Positions 35,085 to 46,181 of a stretch of DNA of 64,000 bases are shown in pieces. Position 1 is the stretch's first letter; each line of letters opens with the position of its first letter. Made by a program: the position numbers and the translations under genes. This stretch comes from Alviniconcha marisindica (taxonomy: Eukaryota > Mollusca > Gastropoda > Provannidae): assembly GCA_018857735.1 (NCBI GenBank), contig JABMCL010003468.1, positions 135,001-199,000 on the forward strand, given 5' to 3'. Below the pieces are notes generated by a model. It did not search any database. It was not told where the DNA came from and saw only the letters and a program-made list of their open reading frames with translations.

Positions 35085-35310
35085 CACTTCACATTGAAGT
35101 TCAGTCTTGCTTCACGTCCACAGAGACCGTAAGGACTATTAGGGACGGGAAGCCCAGGACGGCCACCCCGACTTTCACTCGGCTCGAGCTCTGTCCACAT
35201 TTCACATTGAAGTTCGGTGCTGCTTCACGTCCACAGAGACCACAAGGACTGTTAGGGACGGGGAGCCCAGGACGGCCACCCCGACTTTCACGCAGCTCCT
35301 GAGCTCTGAC
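35085..35310 (-). mobile_element. SINE-A tails, tandem pair
   Basis: Two copies of CTTCACGTCCACAGAGACC, then CTATTAGGGACGGGAAGCCC, with reverse orientation of the conserved SINE-A 3' half, about 120 bp apart. Confidence 0.75.
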
Positions 35311-35335
35311 AGTGTTTTATGTTTTGACAGCCAGA

Positions 35336-36215
35336 GTTTTGTGACGGTACGTGTACTGGGAACTGCTCCCAAACAGTATAAGGCCTGTTGCCTTGTTGGG
35401 AGTGTTGTTTTACACGGTACGTACGACTGGCAATTGCTCCCAAACAGTTGTTTTCCTGGGAGTGTTGTTTTACACGGTACATACACTGGAAATTGCTCCT
35501 AAACAGTTGTCTTCTTGGGAGTGTTGTTTTATATGGTACATACACTGGAAATTGCTCCTAAACAGTTGTCTTCTTGGGAGTGCTGTTTTATACAGTACAT
35601 ATGCTGGAAATTGCTCCCAAACAGTAAGGCCTGTTGTCTTGGCAGTATTGTTTTTATACGGTACATACACTGGAAGTTGCTCCCAAACAGTTGTTGTCCT
35701 GGGAGTGTTGTTTTACATGGTACGTACACTGGAAATTGCTCCCAAACAGTAAGGCCTGTTGTCTTCTTGGGAGTGTTGTTTTATACGGTATGTACACTGG
35801 AAGTTGCTCCCAAACAGTTGTTGTCCTGGGAGTGTTGTTTTACATGGTACGTACACTGGAAACTGCTCCCAAACAGTAAGGCCTGTTGTCTTCTTGGGAG
35901 TGCTGTTTTATACGGTACGTACACTGGAAGTTGCTCCCAAACAGTTGTTGTCCTGGGAGTGTTGTTTTACATGGTACGTACACTGGAAACTGCTCCCAAA
36001 CAGTAAGGCCTGTTGTCTTCTTGGGAGTGCTGTTTTATACGGTACGTACACTGGAAGTTGCTCCCAAACAGTTGTTGTCCTGGGAGTGTTGTTTTACATG
36101 GTACGTACACTGGAAACTGCTCCCAAACAGTAAGGCCTGTTGTCTTCTTGGGAGTGCTGTTTTATACGGTACATACACTGGGCATTGCTTCCAAACAGTA
36201 AGGCTTGTTGTCTGT
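35336..36215. repeat. ~63-bp minisatellite with 127-bp higher-order unit
   Basis: Unit GGAGTGTTGTTTTACATGG, then TACGTACACTGGAAACTGC and TCCCAAACAGT. From about 35625 on, long (AAGGCCTGTTGTCTTCTTGG) and short (TGTTGTCCTGG) variants alternate, giving a 127-bp repeat of near-identical copies. Its several overlapping open frames are by-products of the period. Confidence 0.92.
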
Positions 36216-36219
36216 TAGG

Positions 36220-37570
36220 ACTTGTTTTGTGCATACTTGTTGCTGTGGTTCAGGAAGTCAGTTATTCACACTGTTGCTTCCATCTAACCGGGATGGGAGT
36301 TGGAACAGAGAAGTGTGTGGCAGCTGACTAAAACATGGGAACAGCGTTAAAACTACAAATGTTATGCAAGCAAAATGAATTGTTTATGTTTTTGTTGAAA
36401 GAAAATTTCACTTTTCAAATTGCCCTGCTGCGCTGTAGTGATGATTATGTCTGCTTTTGTCCAGAGTTGCTGCTTTTGTTGGAGAAATGTTGAGATAATG
36501 AACAGCCCAGTCATTTGTTAGTTACGATACAAGACAGCTGTGATAGTGACGGATACCGTTGGCCATTAAATTAGTGGAATCGCACCCAGTACAAGATGGG
36601 AGCGTTGCCATGCCTATTTTTTTCACAGATGACAGTTTATCATGCGGTATCATTGAGCTATCGTATTTAGGTTAATATGTATCATGTGAGTGCTCAGGGC
36701 ATTGATGAGCGCATGATAAATGTACATTATTATTATTATTGAGAAGATTGATTGTCATTGATGGATGAGAGGATGTTTTTGTTTTTTTTAAATAAAAAAA
36801 TAAACCCCGCTGACAGTAGAACTTGCTGTGAATGCCTTTATCATGCTGTCACTGATTGAAAAGACTGATTGTCATTAATAGACGTGTGGTTGTACAATTT
36901 TTTGTTTTGTTGTTTTGTTTGTCTTACAAACCGCTGACAGTAGAACCTGCTGTGAAAACCGTACCTAGGGCATGAACCACAGGCTTTTGATGCTGGCTTA
37001 TTTTGTCTCTTGGTTACACCTGCCACTCGTCTTTATAATGATGCAAGGTGTCTCACCATTGTTGACCTTGTTTGGAGAAATATATCATCAGAATTCATTT
37101 TTATTCTAATAAATGTTTGATTTTTTATTTTATTTGCAATTATTTTCATCTATAGCAGTCAGTTCTTTATGGTGGCTGTTTTTTGTTTTGTTTTTAAGCA
37201 TTTTGATAAACTCAGAAGTTAACATCCTTCCGAGACCAGCAAGAATGACAAATAACCCCAGGAGTAAATAAGTTTATCCATAAGCCCATGAACTCACCAG
37301 GCTGTTAAGCAGGTCAGACTGGGACATCATATTACCTGGATATCGTTGAAGGGAGAGAGGCCTGGATTTTTTGTACCTAGTACTTACTTGCATGCCAAGT
37401 AAGAGTTACCATAGGCAGCTCTTTGTTGTGATCATGTGATGTGTTTCAAGCACAAACTGGACTAAGCCAGACTCAAGCAGTGTACATTTCAAGATTTCAA
37501 GAAGTTAACTCCCTTGCTTGGTAAAATAGTGAGCCCCTCTCAAATGCCTATGTCACCAACACTCGCCATA
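36220..37570. other. Intergenic sequence with small tandem duplication
   Basis: Mostly unique. GATTGTCATT...GCTGACAGTAGAAC-TTGCTGTGAA occurs twice (about 36747-36832 and 36867-36955). A stretch near 37376-37420 (CTTGCATGCCAAGTAAGAG) resembles one arm of the foldback element at 40775. No gene was recognised. Confidence 0.45.
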
Positions 37571-37589
37571 CTCCCCCCCCCCCCCCCCT

Positions 37590-37645
37590 CTCCCCGTCCC
37601 TAATAAGTCGTACAGTTTCTGTGGACGCTAAGCACCATGTTTACT
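37590..37645 (+). mobile_element. SINE-A tail fragment
   Basis: CCCTAATAAGTCGTACAG, then TTTCTGTGGACGCTAAGCACC, headless. Confidence 0.7.
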
Positions 37646-38200
37646 TGCTGTATCACCAACAGCTCAAAGAGAAGTGACCATGTTACTGAAGGTTAAGTTG
37701 CATGGTGGTGTGTGTGGGGGAGGGGTGGTGGTTGGTGTGTGTTGTGGTGTGTGTGTGTGTTGTTGTTGTTGTTGTTGTTGTTTTGGGGGGAGGAGGAGAT
37801 TCAGTCTCAAAAACTTAATGTGGTCTTAAAAAGCAAGTGGTCAATCAACAACAACAAAAAACAGAAGAAAGAGGTCTTGTCATCAGATGCCATCTACAAC
37901 AGGTTCTACTGCAGCTGAAATGAATAAATTGTGACAAGAAGTCTTGCAGTGCTTCATCTGGGTTTTTTCTCCTTTTGCTTGTTTGTGTGTCTGTCTGTCT
38001 GTGTTTGGGGGTGGGTGGGAGTGTCTGTGTGTGTGCATATGTGTGTGTATGTGCATGCGTGTGTGTGTTTGCGCATGTGTGTGTTTCACCAGTAAATGTG
38101 TACATTGTGTGGGGTGTGGCAGGGGATGGTGTGGAGAAGGCCTGTTTTTGCCAGTGTACCTGGCTACTTGGTTTATTCCTTCAGTTTGCCTTGTCATTTC

Positions 38201-38539
38201 AGAGTTGCTTATGTTCACCCTTATATAACCATCCTGGTAGATCGGGCTAAAAAAAAACAAGTTACTTACAACTTGCTTATGTTTCATCGGCAAGTTTTCT
38301 GGGATTTGTTTACTCACCAGCTCAAGGAACAAGATGAGTCTCAAGGCTCAAGACGTCCCACTCGTTATGGGTTGATTTGTAACAGTCTGAAACTACTCAG
38401 TGTCATGACAAATGCGGAGATGGTTAACCGTCTGGAAAATGACACGACTCGTAACTGGGCCAAAGTCAGACTTCCTGTCTTTTCTGTTGCTAAAGATGTG
38501 CTGAAACTTTATCATTTTTGTGATTTTAATTTTAGCTAG
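38201..38539 (+). other. Unrecognised open frame with acceptor-like start
   Basis: After TTGTCATTTCAG an open frame of 112 codons (reading in the 38096 frame) contains FWDLFTHQLKEQDESQG, RRPTRYGLICNSL and NAEMVNRLENDTTRNW. Its composition is protein-like and it is not in a repeat. No family is recognised. It could be a terminal exon of an unknown gene, a pseudogene or part of a transposon. There is no start-codon or partner-exon evidence. Confidence 0.25.
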
Positions 38540-38859
38540 GATACACTGTTAAGAATTAACCCCAAAGAAAGAATGCTCAAGTTCAAATGGAAAGAGTAAG
38601 TGACAGACATTCAGCTTTTTTGTGTGTGTGTGGTTTTTTTTTTCAAGTGTGAGATGACACTGTGATTTCCCATAATGGGATGGATGAAGTATTCTGTATT
38701 GAGACTTGTGTGGAGTAACCAGTAAGAGTGGTTACCCACTGACCAGCACAGCAGATAAAAAAGAGTAGCTCATACATAATATTAATAACAAGACACAGTA
38801 CTGCATAGCAGTCAATTATTATTGTGCACAAAATGAAATGGCATGAGCAAAACAGCCGA

Positions 38860-39140
38860 GTTTATGTGAGAATGGCAACAAATACACAGGTTTCTGCATA
38901 ATGGCAACAAATACACAGGTTTCTGCATAATGGCAACAAATACGCAGGTTTCTGCCTTTCTCTCTTTCCTCTTGATAGTGTCGATACACATACTCCCCAC
39001 TGAAGAACTGGTTCTACAGATAACAGGTTCCCCATAGCTACTACCAACAGATAAATTATCACTTTAACTGGGCAACACATATAAAATGTCCAACTGGGCA
39101 GCACGTATAAAATGTCCAACTGGGCAGCACGTATAAAATG
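38860..39140. repeat. Short tandem repeats (two kinds)
   Basis: Three units of GGCAACAAATACACAGG-TTTCTGCATAAT (about 29 bp) followed, after 60 bases, by three units of CAACTGGGCAGCACGTATAA-AATGTC (about 28 bp). Confidence 0.85.
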
Positions 39141-39519
39141 CCCTACATTTCCATGCCGTTCTTCAGCACCAAGTTGCAGGACAGGTGCGATTTAATTCCC
39201 CTGGGAAAGCATCCAGAATTTTACCATGGGAGATAATCCTCGTGGAATAATGTATCAAAAGGTAAATCACTCTACAGTGTAACATCTCCATACAGGGAAA
39301 AATACTCCACATTCATACACAGCCATGTTCTAACACGGTCAAATACTCTGAAGTCCTACAGTGCCGTATATGCTGACATAGTGAAAGATACACCACCATA
39401 TACTGACATGGGGGAAAAACAGTTTCCATATCCATCACTCTGTACTGATTCAGTGGGTGGGGGTTGAGGTGATGTTCTTTGCAGCCCTACGCAGGAGAAA
39501 ATGCTCTCTACAGTTGTAC

Positions 39520-39989
39520 GGGGATAGCTCAGTGGTTAGAGCGCCGGACTCGTGATTGAAAGGTCGCGGGTTCGAATCCCTGCAGCAGCGGCGGGAGAAT
39601 TTTCTTCTCCAGGGTCAACTTTCTGTGCTGACTCTTATTTCGGTATCCGTTCCACCCCATGTTACCGCAGTAGCACATAAAAGATCCGGTCATTCTGCCA
39701 AAGGGCAGGTGGCAGCTTACAGCTAAACACACATACACCTTATGTATGTGGCTTTGCATGAAGTGACATGGAGCATGGTTGTATGGTGTACACAGACCTT
39801 GCGCCGAGACGGCAGCAGTTTCATGTGGCACCAGCCATGCCAGCACTGTAAGTACACCACTTCGGTGGATATTCAAAAAAGCGCGCTATAAAAAGCTAGT
39901 CACTCATGTAGAATTACATGCGAGCGCAGTGAGTCTGCTCAAGAGAGCAGAGCATAGCACTATATAAGCGATCATCAATCAATCAATCA
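39520..39989 (+). mobile_element. SINE-B copy 3 (best head)
   Basis: Head GGGGATAGCTCAGTGGTTAG with AGCGCCGGACTCG and B box GGTTCGAATCC, a good tRNA-type Pol III promoter. The body and tail end in GCGATCATCAATCAATC, a tetranucleotide-like 3' end typical of the family. Confidence 0.88.
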
Positions 39990-40264
39990 ATGTACTGATA
40001 CCAGGGAGGTGGGGCACGCTTCGCTGCCATATGCTGATACATGGGGACATGCTGTCCGCAGTCCTGCATCACTCTGTGCTGATAATAATAATAAGACTAA
40101 AATGGATTTTGTTGGGCACTTTACAAGAGCACACGCACCACTCCCGCACATATGCATGCGCACATCCACCCACCCATCCGCACGCACCCACACACACACA
40201 CTGATGCAGGAAGTATGTCCTAGTCATACAATGATGTACTGACATCGGTGTCAACATTCTCCAC

Positions 40265-40415
40265 AGTGCTACGCCACCAGTGAAAGATGTCTTGTATGAC
40301 GAGGATGAAGCAGCCACAGGGTCACTGAATCAGGCAAAACGCCACCAGTGAAAGATGTCTTGTATGACGAGGATGAAGCAGCCACAGGGTCACTGAATCA
40401 GGCAAAACACCGCCA
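40265..40415. repeat. ~77-bp tandem duplication
   Basis: CGCCACCAGTGAAAGATGTC to CACTGAATCAGGCAAAAC is present twice, nearly identical, downstream of the CZIB stop codon (in its 3' UTR or flank). Confidence 0.9.
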
Positions 40416-40482
40416 GTCTGGCAGCATCCTTCACAATGTTAAACTGTCCAGAGGGGAGGTCTGATGACAAGGGTTGCCAAGG

Positions 40483-40617
40483 TCACAAGTACATGAAAAA
40501 GCAGCCAATAGTGATGACCAGAAGTCGGCCTGTCAGTGCTTTCACGTTGACAAACTGGAAGGAGACTTCAGAGATGCTGACCGACTCACTTGCCTTTTCG
40601 TCATAATCATACCACTC
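40483..40617 (-). CDS. CZIB: CZIB exon 7 (C-terminus)
   Basis: After CTGTGCAG it encodes [18 protein letters not shown] and FQFVNVK, where relatives stop, then about 18 further mainly hydrophobic residues ([18 protein letters not shown]) and TGA at 40483-40485. The extension may be real or an unrecognised splice may remove it. Confidence 0.8.
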   Translation of the reverse strand, partial: EWYDYDEKASESVSISEVSFQFVNVKALTGRLLVITIGCFFMYL

Positions 40618-41880
40618 CTGCACAGAACAAGCAAAAGCCAACTGAGAAAACACAGCCCAGACTGATTTACCTGCAGTACAAGTCTGAAACAGAACGAGGC
40701 CCAGAGCGTTTGTGCAAAATCAACACTCAAGGGAGTTAATTAGCGCTCAAAGGATGCCACACAAGCACAAAAACAAAGACCCGAGTCGCCTGCAGTAACT
40801 CTCACCTGGCATGCGTGTGAATGCAAGGTACATAAATTCCACCAGAAGTACATGTATTTACATGCATGCCAGGTGAGTTGCCGTAGGTGACTCGGGCTTT
40901 GTTGTTGTGTTTATGTTACAACTTTCGAGCAGCAGTACAAGGTTTCCACAGCAGGCAAGATAGGTATGGTGGGAAACAACACCTGAGGATGGTCATGTGT
41001 ACTTTAGTCAACTGTTCTCATTCTTTCCATTGTTAAAAAAAAGAGGTGGGGGTGGGGGTGTGTGTGTGAGGGGTTCTAACTAAAACCATAGAGAGGAAGC
41101 AGTGCACTAGACAGGCACAAATATTGTTAAGAATTGCAAACATCAGTTGTGAATTATTATAGTGAAATAAACATCCAGGTCATACGGCTGCGAGGTAAAC
41201 ATCACAAAAACGCCATTCGCCGAACTCAAAACTCACTTTTTCACTCAGGTCGATGGTGAATGGCGTATTGGACTCCGTTCCCTGTGCCACCCATCCAACC
41301 TGAAAGTGAAACACCAATGCTTATCTGACATCCTTTTAACACCAAATAACAATTAACATCCTGTTAACACCACATGACACCACATAACATCCTGTTAACA
41401 CCACACGACACCCTCTTGACATCACAGGACATCCTTTTAATACATGACATCTTTCTAACACCATATGAAATCTTGTTAACACATGGCATCCTGTTAACAC
41501 CACATTACATCCTGCTAACACCACATGACATCTTGCGAACACCACATTACATCCTGTTATCACAGGACATCTTGAAAACACCACATGGCATTCTGTTAAC
41601 ACATTACATCCTGCTAACACCACATGGCATCTTGTTAGCACCACATTACACCCTGAACACCACATGACATTCCATTAACATCACACAACATACTGCTGCC
41701 ATCACATGACATCCTGTCAACACCGCATGACATCCTGTTAATACCAAAGGCCATCCCAGAGTTTTTCACAACTACAAAACAAAAATACCACAAGTGATTT
41801 CAAAATCCACCTTCTTACTTGCCTCCCCTATTTACCCTCCCTCACCCCTCCCTACAGTCCTTCTGTGCACCCATGCATGC

Positions 41881-41939
<59 letters not shown>

Positions 41940-44900
41940 TGCAAAATTGAGTATTTTTCAGGTTTTAATGTACACAAGATCATTGATCTTGTAAAGCGCA
42001 GTGTGCTCACCCTTGTTGGTGCGATACAGTGCCGTAGAAATGACTGCTATTATTATCATTATAAACAGCAGCAATCAAAAGCAACATACAAATACCTCAG
42101 TGTCAGGCCAGAATACACTGGGTTACATCAGTGTCAAAGAGGCCAAAATACATTGCATGAGAAATAAAGAAGCCAAAATACATTGTGTTACATCAGAGTC
42201 AAGAGGCAAAAATACATGGTGTTACCTCAGAGACAAAGAAGTCAAAACACATGGTGTTACATGAGAGTCAAAGAAGCCAAAATGTACTGTGTTACATCTG
42301 AGTCAAAGAAGCCAAAATATACTGCGTTACATCTGACTCAAAGAAGCCAAAATACACTGTGTTACATCTGAGTCAAAGAAGCCAAAATGTACTGTGTTAC
42401 ATCTGAGTCAAAGAAGCCAAAATACTTTGGGTTACATCAGAGCCAAAGAGGCCAAAATACACTGCATTAATTCAGAGTCAAAACAACCTGTCACCTACCC
42501 GGGGGGAGTACTCCACAGGCGACACGCCTCGGCAGTCAAACTTGACAATGGTCTTGTATTTGCCCACGTCGTCAGCAGTATAGGCTGCCAGGGAATCCTT
42601 CAGGATGTCTGCGGAGGTCAGAGCACCATTGAAACAGCAATCTGCATAGTGTCTACACCAGCGTGTTAGCTGCCGACTGTCTGACAATTTGCAGGGATGG
42701 AGCTTATGCTATCCTGGTGGTGTTCGTTTTTGTTTTGTTTCTTTACTTGGTTTGGTTTCACAGGTTGTTTTTCTCTGAATGAAAGTTTAAAAGAATATCA
42801 GAAACTGTTTTTTTCCAAAACCCAAGCTGTAAAAGTGTACAGGGCTTGTGAGCTTTATCTAACATAAATTGTTTAAACGTTGCATCTGGAGCTATGTACA
42901 GGGTCCCGCGTTCCTCACCACGGGTGACGTCTGAACAGAATGAAGTCCAGAGTCTTTCTGTAGATTTAACATGAAAGGAAAGTAATTGCAACAGCAACTG
43001 CCTGCCATCGCACATCTATCAAGGAACATCATGTCAGGGATAACTTGGCCTCAGCAGCATGACCGCTGCATCCCAGTTTCCTCAGGGAACGTTGTTACCC
43101 CAAGTTTCCACACAGAAAAAACCCTGCTGAGACAAGCGAAGTATGCAAAATATAACAGGCACTTACATTGCTTATGGAAACTATCACCAGACAACCGGAA
43201 ATAGACTCTTATAAAGGGTAGATAAGAAAAATATTTAAAATTCTGCCATGTCATTATGATATTCCTTTTGGGTGAAATTATAAAATTAAATACTGCCCCA
43301 TGCTCAGTGTTTCTTACCCATAGTTTTGAGCATGTAGAACATAACCCTGTGTTCTATGATTCTTAAGGAATTTTCAGAAAGCAAACACAGCCCTATTCTA
43401 CGTTTCTTACCTATGGAATTTTGAGTACATAAACATGAGTACATGAAACATCTACTCTGGTGTGCTATGTTGCTTGCCTATGGAATTTTAACCAAGCAAA
43501 TGCATACCTGTGTTCTACGTTTTCTACCTATGAAATTTTGAGCAAGTGAACACCCTACTGTTCACCCTCTGTTTCTTACCTATGGAGTTTTGAGAGAGCT
43601 ACACACCACCCATTGCTCACTGTGTCTTATTTATGGAGTTTTGAGTGAGTTTACACTGCCCCATGTTCAGTGTTTCTTACCTAAGGAGTGTAAGTATATC
43701 AAACAGACTAAATGTTTTTTTCCCTACAGAGTTTAAAGTGAGTCAAACATGTTCAGCGTTTTTTGTCTGGGGAGTTTTGGGTGATTCAAAATGTGCTTAA
43801 TATTTCTTACCTACTGAGTTTCGAGTGAGCCAGATGTGCTAAGTGTTTCTTACTTATTGAGTTTTGAGTGAGCCACATGTCCTTGATATTTCTTACCCAT
43901 GGAGTTTTGAGTGAGTCACATGTTGTCTATATTTCTTACCAATGGAGTTTTGAGTGAGTCAGTGGTGCTCAACATTTCTTACCCATGGAGTTTTGAGTGA
44001 GTCAAATGTGCTGAACGTTTCTTACCTTTGGAAGGAGTTAGACATGCTCAACGTTTCTTACCTATGGAGTGAGTTAGACATGCCGTTTCTTACCTATGGA
44101 GTGAGTCAGACATGCTCACTGTTTCTTACCTATGGAGTGAGTCAGACATGCTCACTGTTTCTTACCTATGGAGTTTTCCCTTTTGCAGAGTTTACACTTC
44201 AGCACCAGGCTGGCATGGCCTCTCCCTCCCGTCAGGGGGTAGGAGTCCTGACAGCGGACACACAACCTGGTCAGTGCAACTGGGTCACAACAACAACAGC
44301 GGACACACAACCTGGTCAGTGCAACTGGGTCACAACAACAACAGCGGACACACAACCTGGTCAGTGCAACTGGGTCACAACAGTGGACACACAACCTGGT
44401 CAGTGCAACTGGGTCACAACAACAACAGTGGACACACAACCTGGTCAGTGCAACTGGGTCACAACAACAACAGTGGACACACAACCTGGTCAATGCAACT
44501 GGGCACAACAGTGGACACACAACCTGGTCAGTGCAACTGGGTCACAACAACAACAGTGGACACACAACCTGGTCAGTGCAACTGGGTCACAACAACAACA
44601 GTGGACACACAACCTGGTCAGTGCAACTGGGTCACAACAACAACAGTGGACACACAACCTGGTCAGTGCAACTGGGTCACAACAACAACAGCGGACACAC
44701 AACCTGGTCAGTGTAACTGGGTCACAACAACTGTAAGACACAATCTGACACAGTCTGACACAGCATGGGGGCCTACTACAGAACTTCTGCAGAATCCAGA
44801 AACAACAAGGAATTCACAGCATGTACTCAGCTGATGTCATATGTAATGTACAAGAGTTTAGAGCTAGTAAAAGCAACTATGTAAAGCGCCTATGCTTAGT

Positions 44901-46150
44901 GGTTCCTTTAGTGTCTAGACCGTAATGTCCTTATTTGGTAAAGGCTTCAAGACAAAGGTACGCGTTTCCCCGCCGGGAGGGCACTTGGCATTCCACCCCC
45001 AAGCAGACCGCTTCCTTCCTTCTCTTTACTTTTTACCATAGCATTATTTAGTAGAATACAGTAGTAAAAACATGATGTCCGCAGTTCTTTTATTGATTAT
45101 GTTGTACGTCTAACTAACAATAAAAAGAACATAACATCATACACTTGTCTAACAATCATTCTGATGTCATATGCTTGTTTAACAATCATTCTGATGTCAT
45201 ACGTTTGTTTAACAATCATTCTGACATCATTCACTTGTTTAACAATCATTCTGATGTCAATACACTTGTTTAGCACTCATAGTTTGCAGTAGATTAAGTA
45301 ACTTTGCCATGTCCTCCCCTGAGTCATAAGGGTTCACTTTCGTAACCACTTTTCAGGTCTAATAACTATGTGAAACTGGCACTTTTAATTTACACTAAAA
45401 TAATGATAATGAATATCTGTCTACACTTCTCCTCATATGAGTGCAAGGTGCTTGCAGCTTCTACTCCACTAAAACTGAAAAGGTCAACACTTACTGAGTT
45501 ACTCACTGTTAACAATAAATAACATATAACAACAAATCAACTATTATGCTTCCTGGGAAACTGAAACAGTTAAAGGCTAGTCGTCGAATTCACTGTCAGC
45601 ATGCAATAAGTAGACTCTGGGGTTTCCTTGGAGACTTGAAAGGCTAAACTGAAAGGCTCATTGTAAAATTTGCCGCCTGTGTGCAATCAATAAACTCTGG
45701 GGTTTCCTGGGAGACTTGAAAGGCTGAACTAAAAGGCTCATTGTAAAATTTACTGCCAGTGTGCAATCAATAAACTCTGGGGTTTCCTGGGAGACTGACA
45801 CAGTTCAACTTAAAGGCTCATACTGTCATGGTCATACTCACTGTCAGTGTGCAGTAGATAAACTCTGGGGTTTCCTGGGAGACTGACACAGTTAAAGGCT
45901 CATACTGTCATGGTCATACTCACTGTCAGTGCACAGTAGATAAACTCTGGGGCTTCCTGGGAGACTGACACAGTTAAACTTAAAGGCTCATCCTGTCATG
46001 GTCCTACTCACTGTCAGTGTGCAGTAGATAAACTCTGGGGTTTCCTCTCCACAGTTCTCACACTTCAGCTGAAACACAGACAAAGAAAATGTCAGCACAG
46101 TCTTCTTATTATCCACAGATATTTTCTATCTTTTCATACCTGCGCGCGCA

Positions 46151-46181
<31 letters not shown>

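Noticed and set aside
35351..36218. Overlapping frames with WECCF-WKLLPNS repeats
   Set aside because: Same protein-like repeat appears in staggered frames because of the 127-bp unit. This is an artefact of the array.
43954..44834. 260-codon frame with [11 protein letters not shown] repeats
   Set aside because: A 45-bp period keeps frames open on both strands. It overlaps CZIB exon 4 in antisense and matches nothing known.
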